Under the pieces are notes generated by a model. That model worked only from the letters and a program-made list of their open reading frames with translations. It searched no databases and was not told where the DNA came from. Position numbers and translations under genes: made by a program. Below are positions 34,901 through 44,990 of a DNA stretch of 64,000 nt, in pieces; within the stretch, counting starts at the first letter, position 1; the number at the start of each line of letters is the position of its first letter. The DNA is from Sclerodactyla briareus (lineage: Eukaryota; Echinodermata; Holothuroidea; Dendrochirotida; Sclerodactylidae): NCBI GenBank assembly GCA_026419785.1, contig JAODTK010000888.1, positions 434,001 to 498,000 on the forward strand, given 5' to 3'.

Positions 34901-37900
34901 TGTAGTGGTATCACAGTTAACCAGAACACCCATATTCTGTTGGAATCGCAGGGTCTTCGAATTTCTCCAGGGGTGTCATCTCATAGCCGTTATGTTGATT
35001 ATAATTCCATACATAGCGCTTCTTTTTTTACTTATTTTTTTTTCAATTTTCACACATTTATACCTTAGTGACACTGAACAACACTTGTGTGCTGATGTGT
35101 TGTCAACATCAATCATAAGTTCCACCATAATCTGTTCTACTTACTGTAGTGACCTGGATGATCTCCCCGTTCGTAGCGTTCCTGAAAACAAAACAAAATG
35201 AACCTGCTGATCAGCGATCATGTAATTCCCGCAGCCCACGATTGAAATAATATATATGCACTTAGACCAACAGTAATCTTAGAACATTTAATTCTCGCAT
35301 TCTTTTATTATTGAGGAAATGAAGATTCCAACTATTGTAATTGAGTCACTTTGGAATCCTTGGCAAGTCTTGACAAGTGAACCCAGACTTTTTAGCACTT
35401 GGGTGAATTCAACTCATTTGGGAGTCATTGACTCAGGTTGGGTATTTGGAAAGGAAACAAGAGTGTCACTAAAGTATGATTGCTCGAAATAGCCTAGAAA
35501 CATTTTCTAAACACTTCAAGAATGAAGTACCTGATATGTAACTAAGTCAAACTGGGTTGGGACTTACTTGGTAATGGTAATCGTTGCCAACAGTTGGTAT
35601 AGCACTCCAGGATGTGGTGGCCTTTGAGGTGCTTGATGGCGTCCGTCGGAGGGGGTAACCTCAGGTTGGGTGGTGGCCCTACAAGTGGCGGTGTCCTTGA
35701 TGGGATGGTGGTGGTCCTGGATGGGACAGTGGTGGTCTCTGATGGGGCCGTGGTGGTCCTTGGTGCGGCGGCGGTGGTCTCTGAATGGGAGGTGGCAGCC
35801 CATGTGGCCCACTGACAGGTGGCTGCTGGATCACATGTGGTGGTGGTGGAACACCATGCAGTGGAGGTGGCATGGCTAAATGCTGAGGTGGCGGCCCGGC
35901 ATGTTGAATATTAACAGGCCCGCCATGTTGAGGGGTTCTAATATCTTAGGGGGAGGTCCAGCATGTTGTGGGGAGGTCCCAGCAGCTGGGGTGTGCGGTC
36001 CAGGGCTTGGGTGGTGGCCCAGTGTAAACAGGAGGTGGTGGTCCAGTATGGTGAAGTGGTGGTGGCCCAGTATGAGTAGGGGGTGGTCCCCTGTAGTGAG
36101 ATTGCTGACCTCTTTGGCCACTAATCCAGAGGCACAGAATGCTGGGGAGGAGGCCCAGTATGCCTAGTGGCACAGCAGCAATGTCCTGGAGGCAGAGCAT
36201 TTTGCGGCTGAGGTGGTGGCATGGTGTGTCTGGGTGGGGGACCATTTTGCTGGACTGGTGCTGCACTCACTTTGACCCTGGTGGTGGGGGTTCTGATTGT
36301 TCTGTGTGTAGTCCAGGTTGGTGTAGCTGTACCCAGATCTGTGAAGCAGGTGGATGGGTTGGGGGAATGCTCTGTGGTCTGGTGTCAGGTTTCACCGCTG
36401 GTGGAGGTGTTTGGTGTTGCCCTGCCTGGCTGTGTGGCACACTGGTAGCAGTGGTCTGACTTGGTGGTCCATTTGAGACGGGCACTGGGCCATTGCTTGG
36501 AGCAGAGGCAGGCTTGCTGGGCGCTGAAGATGTAGGCCCAGTCATTGATTCAGTCTTGACCGTTGTTGATTGGGTTGGTGCGGCTGATTTGCTGACTGCT
36601 GCAGACTGGCTGGTTTTAGGAGGGGCAATAGTCTGTGGGGGTTCCTTCAGAACTTGTGCGCGAGGGACTCGTTTTCTAATTTCCTGGGTGAAGCCAGTTT
36701 CCGTCTGGAAATTCATCACAGCCTGTGTGGGAAATAACAGCAACAATTTAATTGAGAAGGCTAACATAACGATTGGAGAAAATAGTTTAAATTCTGAAAA
36801 AAATTCCTGAATTTACTGTGTGAAGAAGTAATGCCTTACTTACAGACAAGCTGACATCTGGACCTGATCCCATACCAGCGTTTGAAGTAGTGCCGGACAC
36901 TTGTGTCGCAATTTGGGGAGGAATTGTAGAAATCCTGTATGCTGTCTATAGTTTTGTGTACGAACTGACTGCTATGCACTTCCAAAATGTGTAGCAATCT
37001 AGCTCATTGAGAAGCATTTTTGCGATGCTACACCAGCTAGTTCGAACGCTGCCCATGAACCATCCACACTCACATTTGCTTTCAAATTCAAATTAGTGAT
37101 TTGAAGCAAATGAAGTGATCTAAATCAAATATATCCGATTTGAATGAACCTGACCTTCAAATTAAAATTTCTTCCACCAAGTGCTTATAAATGGCAATTT
37201 GGATTGGACCTGTTTTAAATCAATCAACCATACTCTCTTCAATGGACTGGGGGATGTATAATGTGAATGGCCAAACAGGTCATGAGGGATCTGTAACTTG
37301 CCTGTTTTGGTCTGTTGTTAAAGTTCCAGTTCAGCCTTTCCACTATCGTTTCCACAACAAAATTCAAATGTGGTTTTTGTATCAGTCATACGATGGATTA
37401 CTACTGTATGGGTAGCTCATGGCTGGAAAGGAGGACATGAAATGAAGGCGGATGGATCTTAAAACATAACCTATTAACTCAATGGCCATAGTTCACCTGC
37501 AGTAGAGTTAAAGGAGCTTCTAAGAAATGATTAAAGGTGATATCCTTACCTCCCTCACCCTTGTTTGCGCCAGTGAGTCCGGTGACACTCTACCTCCTTG
37601 CATGAGGGACACTGGGTATCCTCTGTCTCCAATAAGTTGGTTCTTATACCTGGAGCGAAAGAAGCAAGATTCATATCAGCACAGATCGGACGTTAGTGGT
37701 TTGGAATAGTTCCAAAAGACAAAATATTGATTGTCTGCACCCGTCTTGTTTTTCAGTTCTAGTCTTGCCACTGGTCCCCAGTATGCCCTCAGCAAGGCAC
37801 AATCGAGGCATCAGTGATAAATGCACTTTATCATTTCACTTATTATTCTTTGGAGAGAACCAAAGCAGTGGTATGATGCTCAACCTAGCAAACTTTTCAA

Positions 37901-40900
37901 TTACGTTTAACCACAGCTTCTGACCTGAGATAAACCTGATAGCTTATACACATAAATATTTTCAAACAATTTTCTAAAATATCTCCGGGTTACTAGCTCT
38001 ACCACATCCTTCATGATGTGATGAGCACTGGATTTTTTCCACATCTCTGATGCTTATGCAGAATGCCATACACAATAGCAGCAGGCATTATTTCAGGTCT
38101 TGGGCTTGACCCAGGATTGAACTCCAGACGTCCCTGGATGCTTCATCCACTTTAGAGCTGGGGATCCCCGATTGTTGCATTGCATGTCCAGTATCGATGT
38201 GGAAATCACATATTTAGGAAACTGATATAGGTTTATGCGGAAGACCCAAGTATGTAGCAGCTCATGCATATTGGTCGTTGAGTGGGCTTTTGAGGAAGAT
38301 GTTTCCATAAAAGCCATTCGTGGTGATACGTATCCTAAACGCAGTGGTACTGTGTTTATTCTGCCTATTTGGTTTTGGTTTGCTTCATTTAGAAATTGCT
38401 TTGCCCTGGTAACAAATGACTAGCTATCTCTCTTTGCAAACCAGGGGTCGCGTTTTTGTGCTTCTGCGCGTCCAGGACGCTTTGTTTACATTGTGGATGC
38501 ATAAAACACAATCCCTCCCAGTGCGTCCAGGTCTCCCTGCTCAGACGCACAACAATTTTATCCTCAGATTTTTTTTCCACGGAAGTTTTGACTTGCCTGA
38601 TTTTTCCCCCTACTTGTAGTGAAATAAAAAATGTCATGAAACCAAGCCACAACGACGTTGCTAGGCTTATTGAGTTGCTAGCTGTTCAGTTTCCACTATA
38701 TGAGGCTAGATTATTCTCTTACTTAGCTAACTTTGACAAGGGGAGTGATGATCAATTTCTCTATCTTTTGATGGTCACAGCACAGCGTCTCAAAATAATA
38801 TTAGTTGGAAGTGCTTAGTTGGCTAAAATTCTGTCACGGATGTGTTGGCGAAGGATGGTTAGGCTATGTTACCATAATCTTTGTGTACTGAAGAATAAAC
38901 ACTAGGCCTAACATTAGTCTCTTAAGCCCGCTATCGACTGTTGAGGGCATGGGCTACTTTGTAGTTAGGTTGATACAGCTACTCCACTACTTTACCTGCA
39001 AGTGCCAAAATGGGCTAAAGGATTTAGGCTATTTTACACCAACCAAGATTGCTTTTAAATAATGGGTAGTCTTCGTGAGCAGAGGCTAGGGCAGTAGTAT
39101 ACAGGCTTGGGACTTAGCTTAAATATCAGAATGTTGCCAGCTGGCCTCACTCTTGTTTTGTTTTGTTACCGAAGCGGATAGCCAACGTACGATAGCTATA
39201 ACATGAAACGTGAGGCCTTACGGGACAAGGCTTGGGGGCCTAACTTGAGCTACGTAGAGATTATAATGATTGCTATTCTTAAAGAGAAACTTCTCTGACT
39301 ATGCATAAACAGAACAACATCAGATCAGTAAGTACAGGTGAAAATAATGTATGCTACAAGTTGCTCAATATCATTTTCCATGTGAACTCACACGAATGGT
39401 TGAGAGACTTTTTTCGACTTAGAGTATTGATGGTGCAGTATATTGTGGGGTATATTCCTGCAGCTTACTGCTGTGCGTATCTTACAAGCCTCTTAAAATC
39501 ATTATTGGCTGATGGTGGTCCTAGGAGTGTTGTGCACTTTGATAATTGTTGGATGGGATACGTCCCCATCTTGATTGTGGGCAGGCTACGGGGTTAAAAA
39601 TTTAGGCTAGGATAGTAAATGACAAGTCACATCAGTTCACGGCTGCAAATAATGCATTGATAATCCCGACTATGGGTGGACCCAGGAAAATAGAAGCTGG
39701 ACCCCTTTAGAGTTCAGAGATGTGAAATTTCTAAGGGGGCCAAAAGCCTATGCTCTGAACACTAAATTTTGGTCTGTCTTGGCGTACCCTGTTGCAAACC
39801 ACAATACGGCCAATGGTACTTCTCAGCTAACAGGAATTTGCAAATTTTCACATGCATACCAGACCCACATAGGTACAGTGAGATTCCTAGCCTTACATAC
39901 AGCAGTCTCGAATTATATCAAGTGTTTTGGACTTCAGCCTAAAATCGTCAGAGTGCGATCCATTGACTTACAGTCATCACAGAAGCTGTTTAACCGCAGC
40001 AAGGAATCACAACTGGCATCTTCAATGAGAGCCGCAGAGCCACACGGAGTTCTGGGGGATCTCGATCTCAATCTTAATCGGCTTGGAGAATTGCCTCGTA
40101 CCAAAGGGGGGCCTCTCCTTCTTGCCAGCGGCATAGGCAACCTGTTGAGAGAGAAATTGTTAAGATGTTCGTAACAAAAAAATCCCAACTATAATTGCTG
40201 ATGTTCCAATTCAGGGGGACCCGAGCTATGTGTACAAAAGGGTGTACCAGGGGGATGAGACAATACCAACTTTTCATACAAATTCTCTCTTGCATCATTC
40301 ATGGTTTATTCGGTCTATACTGGAATGTATTAAAGCAGGACAAATAGAGAGGCGGTAAGACGGCTATCAAGGCTGATGACCACGCATCAAGCCAAATAGT
40401 GATGCCAGGATGATAACACAAAAGATGTGATATTGCAGGAAGGAAATTTCAAAATGTTCCAAAGTAGACCAAGGAACACCAAGAAGACACTAAAATATAA
40501 TACAAAGTGCTGGATTGGCTCAGCAGTGGAGTTTTAAGGAATTTAGTAGAGGGACTCACTCGTCCATTTTGGAGACCACCACATTGCCTTGGGAGTCACC
40601 CTAGCACCTTGGATACTGTACTTAGGGCACATGGTCGCAGGAGCTCTGGGTGGATCATCCCTGAAGTGTGTTTGAGGCCATCTGTATACGGACCATCCTC
40701 AGATCCGGTTGTCTCCTGTGGAAAAGACAATACCATATCAGATGGTTGATGCGCTCAGCCCAGTGCTATTGCTACCTACGTATAGTTAGTTACGTCTTGA
40801 TTAATAGTTTCAACATTAAGGCCAACGTTATATCAGTAAGTCTCCGAATAAGTCTATAACATAAGTGACTTTTTTAAGAGAATCAAGATCGTGAGCGAGA

Positions 40901-42118
40901 AATAAGACTGTTCATATTTGCATTCTATCGTTAATAAAATTACATGGCATCAAGGTCATCGTGTATGTACTCGAACAAACCCTGCCAGACCAATGTACTG
41001 AACGATCTTTGGGACTCCATTATGAAAATGATCCATGTTACAACACTACAAAATTCCCTCGAAGAAAAATTGATGATTTGAATTCATACTCAAAGAATGG
41101 TAACCGTATTTGCCCTAACAATATATCACTGTGGGGGGAAATCTTGTTTATAGCAAGACTTACTTTTTCAGTGTGAGCACTTTTTTATTATTATCATACG
41201 TTTTAGAGTGTGATGTAACAATGATTCTGTGGAATTAAATCCAAAAATATACAGCATGTGTGTGGAAAAAAGTATGACTAGGCAAAATCAGCAGTCACAT
41301 TACCTTGGACAGACTCACAGACCACACCTTAATTTGGTCGACATTTTATCCCGTAGAGACACTTGGTACCCTCCTGCGGAAGATTAAGGTCGTTGATTCA
41401 GCGGACAGGCTTTGATGAATGTGACCCGGTTTTCCACATTGGAAACAGACAAAATTACCAGGACTTGGCCGCTCTGTCCCGGGTGTTGATGTAGCTGTGA
41501 AGGGGAACGATCAGAACATTAGATACACGCTCGTCAGAACATCAAAAGGAAGTTGTTGCTTTTGATAGCTCCAATTCTTCCTTCTGTTTGTTTGTCTGGT
41601 TTTTGTCTTAAAAGAAATATGGAACAACAGGCAGTACTACTCAATTTGGGGAAGTCTACCCGTATTGTCCACATGTGTCCATATATATTTTCATGGTTGA
41701 TAATCCCAAATGTTCCCAAGATTCAAGTTTTTTCATTAAGGTTCACTGCTCCCAGGGGCTGAATTATACGAGATTGAGGGGGGCTGTTCCCAGTCTCAAC
41801 TTCTGTTCTGATATAGGAAGAATGATCAATACAATTAGTCTATCGCGCTGTCTTGGAACCGCACCATACAGACTGGAAAAGAGGCCACCTATGCCATTTA
41901 TACAAAAATACCATTCCTACCGCTTGTCTACTCTCGAGGGTACCTGTGCCCATATTCTAATGACCCACAGATACCACAAAATTATGTGCTTCTGTAGAAC
42001 ACTCTACAGGGGATACACTCAGTCCCACACTTACTTGGATGAGATCGTAGTCTTGACCAGCTTGCTGTATCATTGCACGGATCGTCGAGTTCTCATCAGC
42101 ATTGGCGCTAGCCAAGTC
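28584..42118 (-). CDS. RBBP6: RBBP6 E3 ubiquitin ligase / pre-mRNA 3'-processing factor (5' part missing)
   Basis: RBBP6 binds pRb and p53, ubiquitinates targets through its RING domain and joins the cleavage/polyadenylation machinery in the nucleus. Nine exons are supported on the minus strand: 42,118-42,035 (helix after DWNN), 41,494-41,370 (CCHC knuckle), 40,715-40,560, 40,141-39,972 and 37,649-37,550 (RING halves), 36,722-35,568 (Pro-rich), 35,181-35,145, 33,622-33,013 (Pro-rich) and 31,969-28,584 (RS domain, acidic and Lys/Ser-rich tail, TAA). Key motifs include 'VVIPCCG', 'NSFCDDC', 'CPSC', 'NFQTETGFT', 'VPLSKWERED' and 'FEPDYEE', all in family order. The DWNN domain was not found. Many 1-2 nt frame breaks occur with intact splice sites. 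The neighbouring COX11 gene converges from the other side. Confidence 0.87.
30241..30311 (-). repeat. 18-base coding tandem repeat (KEDKHH)
   Basis: Plus-strand 'tcctctttgtgatgctta' occurs at 30,241-30,258 and 30,259-30,276, then as a 17-base copy at 30,277-30,293 that lost one T of a T-run, then as a diverged copy. In RBBP6 each full copy adds six residues (Lys/Glu/Asp/His-rich). The 17-base copy breaks the frame. Confidence 0.8.
33013..33622 (-). CDS. RBBP6: RBBP6 exon: second proline-rich region
   Basis: The acceptor 'tttgacag' and donor gtaagt bracket 'GPRGPNALVHRPPRPPYGEH', then 'MLAPTRPDYHRPPPDRPPP', and after a shift 'GPPLLPPGGPPPPIHHRDHP'. The exon ends 'RPLTEE', stop, 'FYLEKFKRK', which parallels the vertebrate L-S-R-E-E-F-Y-R-E-Q. 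The TAA at 33,039-33,041 stands where Glu is expected. It is either a G-to-T change or a read error. Confidence 0.75.
33840..34110 (+). mobile_element. LINE C-terminal fragment in an RBBP6 intron
   Basis: An open frame of about 85 codons on the plus strand encodes 'LICPYQPTRTLRSPGQNQL', 'TNSHGDRAFCVAGSRLWNEL' and 'PPEMRAVSSLITFKKA'. This is the canonical C-terminal tail of CR1/L2-type LINE ORF2 (Y-x-P-x-R-x-L-R-S..G-x-R-x-F..A-x-x-L-W-N-x-L-P). It lies antisense to RBBP6 within the intron 33,623-35,144. The intact frame suggests a fairly young, 5'-truncated insertion. Confidence 0.85.
35145..35181 (-). CDS. RBBP6: RBBP6 micro-exon
   Basis: A 37-base segment between acceptor 'gttttgttttcag' and donor gtaagta encodes 'ERYERGDHPGHY' in an open frame. 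Placement between two proline-rich RBBP6 exons and the strong splice sites support it. No homologous segment in other RBBP6 proteins could be pinned down by eye. Confidence 0.55.
35568..36722 (-). CDS. RBBP6: RBBP6 exon: post-RING helix and proline-rich region
   Basis: The acceptor 'tttcccacacag' at 36,723 precedes 'AVMNFQTETGFTQEIRKR', the helix that follows the RING in RBBP6. A long Ser/Thr/Pro/Ala-rich stretch follows, then proline-rich repeats: 'HYRGPPPTHTGPPPLHHTG' near 36,020-36,095 and 'MPPPLHGVPPPPHVIQQ' near 35,820-35,873. The donor gtaagtc lies at 35,567. The frame shifts at least three times (near 36,266, 36,120 and 35,945), and minor stops occur. The region is probably disordered and low in conservation outside the first 25 residues. 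Confidence 0.78.
37550..37649 (-). CDS. RBBP6: RBBP6 exon: second half of the RING domain
   Basis: The acceptor 'ttcgctccag' and donor gtaagg bracket 'IRTNLLETEDTQCPSCKEVE', then, one base short, 'SPDSLAQTRVRE'. Human RBBP6 has I-R-T-A-L-L-E..H-T-C-P-T-C and V-S-P-D-A-L here. The C-P-S-C pair (37,600-37,611) supplies the last zinc ligands. The split Cys codon joins exactly with the upstream exon, and the 3' end joins in phase with the next. Confidence 0.85.
37650..39971. other. RBBP6 intron between the RING halves
   Basis: This intron separates the two RING exons. No LINE or exon was recognised. Plus-strand frames at 38,456-38,818 and 39,301-39,597 (120 and 98 codons) are open but show no recognisable domain, have no paired splice signals and lie antisense to the gene, so they are not called as genes. 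Confidence 0.45.
39972..40141 (-). CDS. RBBP6: RBBP6 exon: first half of the RING domain
   Basis: After the acceptor at 40,142 the frame reads 'AYAAGKKERPPF' (about 40,103-40,138), the family motif before the acidic linker. Further on come 'VVIPCCG' (39,994-40,013) and 'NSFCDDC' (39,971-39,991), matching the vertebrate A-V-V-I-P-C-C-G-N-S-Y-C-D-E-C. A one-base and a two-base insertion around VVIPCCG cancel each other. The linker and first Cys pair are badly scrambled. The donor gtaagtc leaves a split Cys codon completed by the next exon. Confidence 0.75.
40560..40715 (-). CDS. RBBP6: RBBP6 exon between zinc knuckle and RING
   Basis: The acceptor 'ttttccacag' and donor gtgagt bracket a segment whose frames together read 'GDNR', 'SEDGP', 'TSG', 'QGARVTPK' and 'VVVSKMDE'. 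These align in order with the vertebrate GDKNFESGPRI..STGIPR..KGAML..IDAE region. At least three small frame breaks occur. The assignment rests on order, splice sites and neighbours more than on any single long match. Confidence 0.6.
41370..41494 (-). CDS. RBBP6: RBBP6 exon: CCHC zinc knuckle
   Basis: The acceptor 'cccttcacag' precedes a frame encoding 'PSPGNFVCFQCGKPGH', the first three zinc ligands. One extra base after the His codon shifts the frame; beyond it the reading 'FIKACPLN' gives the last Cys with the correct C-x2-C-x4-H-x4-C spacing. The knuckle lies at about 41,402-41,447. The donor was placed at ggtacc (41,368), which is weak, so the 3' border is uncertain. Confidence 0.78.
42035..42118 (-). 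CDS. RBBP6: RBBP6 exon: conserved helix after the DWNN domain
   Basis: An 84-base exon between acceptor 'gactgtag' and donor gtaagt encodes 'DLASANADENSTIRAMIQQ' and then 'AGQDYDLIQ'. It matches the vertebrate stretch with N-L-A-E-A-N-A and S-G-H-E-Y-D at the same order and spacing. The frame is open throughout. This is the most 5' exon found here. Confidence 0.8.
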
Positions 42119-44990
42119 CTACAGTCTATGGGAGAGGAGCATGTTTATCATAATAAATATCAATTTTGAAATTTATTAACATCCAATTTCCAACATGACA
42201 CATGACCGTCATCGCCTGGTCGTGTAAGAGTGTGTGCTTAGCCTTCAAAAACTTCACAACTTTGCTCCGGGTGTTTGATGTGTCTGGACGCAATTGCTGT
42301 TAGTGTTCAGCGAACACTCGTATTAAACTTAAATTCTCAAGATGCCATTCACTCATGCACAGATGATACACGGGGAGAGAAACCAGAGCTCAAAAGTCTA
42401 ACTGTTAGGCAATCAGATGCTTCGTGAATGGCTGAGTTCCCGCTTCATACGTCTGTTTTAAAAGCCTGCCCCTCAACACTGTAACAAATTCTGACTGCAA
42501 GGCTTCGGTCCGCTCATTCTCCCTGCGACTGTAAGGGAAGCTATAGCCTCAGACCGTAGTCATCACACGCAGCCAACCAGCTGTAAAACCTTGCAAACTT
42601 TGACCATGTTTTGTACGAGTCCCAATTTTTCAAATGATTCGCAAGGCCCCCAACATAATTTTATAGGCAGAATAGAATCCTGTGCATTGGGAAGTGTTAA
42701 ATGTACACACTTTTCAGTCAATCTATTTATGTTGGGTGTGGTCCAACCTTCTCAGTAATCGTGTCGGCCTCAGACCGTTCCTTCAAAATTGAACAACTCT
42801 CTGATCATCTCCTCCTGTGAGTTTCTGTGATGTCCTTGTATACAAAAAGAAAATTACCACAAGCGAGTTGATACAACATACGCATTTGCAAGACCCCAAA
42901 GACTATAGCACAAAGCATATTGCTCAAACAAATATATCAGAACTGTTATCATACAATATGACGAGATACTGCATTATAATGAATTGTACTGAGGCGTTTT
43001 TTTTGTAATGGTTTCTTGTGACACTCGTGTCAAAAGATGTTGTCGTGCTGAACCAGTCGCTGTAACAGTGGGAGACAGGCCTTCTATTCATCTTTGACAA
43101 TAGGCAGTGAACACGTGCATATTATACTGATTAAAACCCACAGGCAGGGAAATGCCTTACTGGGGAATTTCCTTGGAAGAAGGTAGTACAGGGGATTAGT
43201 GTCCCTGGGTGTGGAATTACGATGTTCAAATGCGTCAACATACACCCCAACCAACCGAGCTTAGCAAACTCAACGTCACATTCTTCCATGTGTTTCATCA
43301 CAAATCATAATTATTCAAATAACCTATGGCAAAGCTAAGTCAAATGTGAAGTTGAATGCTCTATAAAGCCTGGCTCTAATACCTTTGGCCAGAGAATGGA
43401 AAAAAATTCCACTCTCTGTCCCACTCAACATGCAAGAGTTGGGCCATCCGATTGAAAGAGTGACAATGACCTCAACACAAATGAAACATAGAGCCATAGA
43501 CTTGGCAAAAGAATGGGATAGCCTACATAATTGTACTTGGTTCATTTTTGGAATCCTGGTACTTTGTTTAGACAAACCTTTTTCACAGTTCCCTACAGGT
43601 CCTCCTTGCTGTTCCCCTGATGGGACAGATACAAATCAAGATAGTCAGCAAATTTAAAAATGTGATAATTCCTCAACTCTCACATTGGCATCTAAGGAGG
43701 GGAAGGAGATAAGGTAACTCACATGAAACTAGTTACTCTTGTATCTCCTTTCTCAATAGGGACTAACATTTTCCGCCCCAAAATTGAAGAATCATCCATA
43801 GCTTCATGTGGCTGGACATAAGAGTTCATTCATGAGAACCATTTTTAGGTCCCAGGTGTATTCAGATTTCGCACCCATAGAGATCATGTACTTCTAAGGG
43901 AATGGAGGGGATGTTTAATCTTTTTGGAGTTCCTATGGACATGTTCAAAATACTGCACCCCACCAGGTCTATGTTTCACAAGCACCACAAAGGAAATAGT
44001 CATTAGGATTAAGGAAGATATATGGTGATGAAACCTGAACCATCTCTGGATACCGGATGACAGATGCCTGGAGTCTTCAGTCTGTAGGCATCGGTTGCAC
44101 GCTCGTGAGGCACATCTCTCCCACTATCATCACACAGGTTTGACCGTGTCACCCAGTCGGTTCATCTTTCATTTTATTATTGTCACAAAACTACTAGATT
44201 GACTGTCGCAGCGTCAGCTGTTTTTGTGTGGAACCAACGGGCTAATCTGGCAAAACCCACGAGGTTGCTACAGCTAACAAAACATGGGGAAAACAATAGG
44301 CTTCAGTGCTTGGGCAGCAAATGAATGAGGCGAACACTGTGGTTATTCCAAATCATATGTTGTACTTTTCTCCAAACTTGGCCAAACTAAACCTTCCCAA
44401 CCAGTGATTAACATTGAGGCAAAAATAACTCGACATCACCTCATTTTTTTCAAAACCGCTTGCTAGTCCACTTTTTGAAACTATCTACTGGTTGTGATAC
44501 TGCGTTATCCCGGCTACTCGTCTACTATTACATGTCCATAGCAACAAGAGACAACGACCTTCCATGAATCAGCTGATCAATAAAGTTACAAAATCTGGTA
44601 GTACGTGCCATGAATTATTTGTTTTTTTAGAATATTTTTTAGTTGGTTCCAACGTCGATCTCAGTGGTTGAAGAGCATGATGGTAGATTGCTAGTTACAG
44701 AACCTTACACATCATAGACTCTCCATGAACTGCCATTATCTCAGCACGAAGGTGACTACATCTAGAAGCTGAAAAATGATATTCACAAAATTTAAGAAAC
44801 ATTGCATAAATCGTGCAAAACTAGGCAAAATAGATGACTTCAAATGATGAACTCGCATTCTAAAATACATCAAGGTCAGGCAGACCCCACCACCATTGAT
44901 TCACCAGTTTCATGGGAATCTTAAAAATTTCTGTATTCACATAAATTATGGAATGGACACATTGAAAGTCCTGGAGTGACCCCTGAATTT
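42119..44990. other. Expected location of 5' RBBP6 exons; none recognised
   Basis: The DWNN domain exons of RBBP6 should lie at or beyond this interval on the minus strand. A weak candidate is 42,490-42,531, where 'cccttacag' is followed by 'SRRENERTEALQSEF', but it does not clearly match the family. No other signal was found. Confidence 0.3.

Noticed and set aside
36844-36934. Exon-like segment on the minus strand between the RING exon and the next RBBP6 exon, with good acceptor and donor
   Set aside because: It is 91 bases long and open in more than one frame, but inclusion would break the phase between 'TRVRE' and 'AVMNF', which join directly as in other RBBP6 proteins.
39301-39597. 98-codon plus-strand frame with hydrophobic segments
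   Set aside because: It has no recognisable domain or splice context and lies inside an RBBP6 intron; a chance frame is likely.
43324-43657. Frame containing 'AREWKKIPLS' resembling a LINE tail
   Set aside because: The similarity is limited to a few residues and no neighbouring LINE motifs were found.
44040-44150. Minus-strand segment with 'ERATDAYRLKTPG' considered as a 5' RBBP6 exon
   Set aside because: It does not match DWNN or the linker and lacks convincing splice borders.
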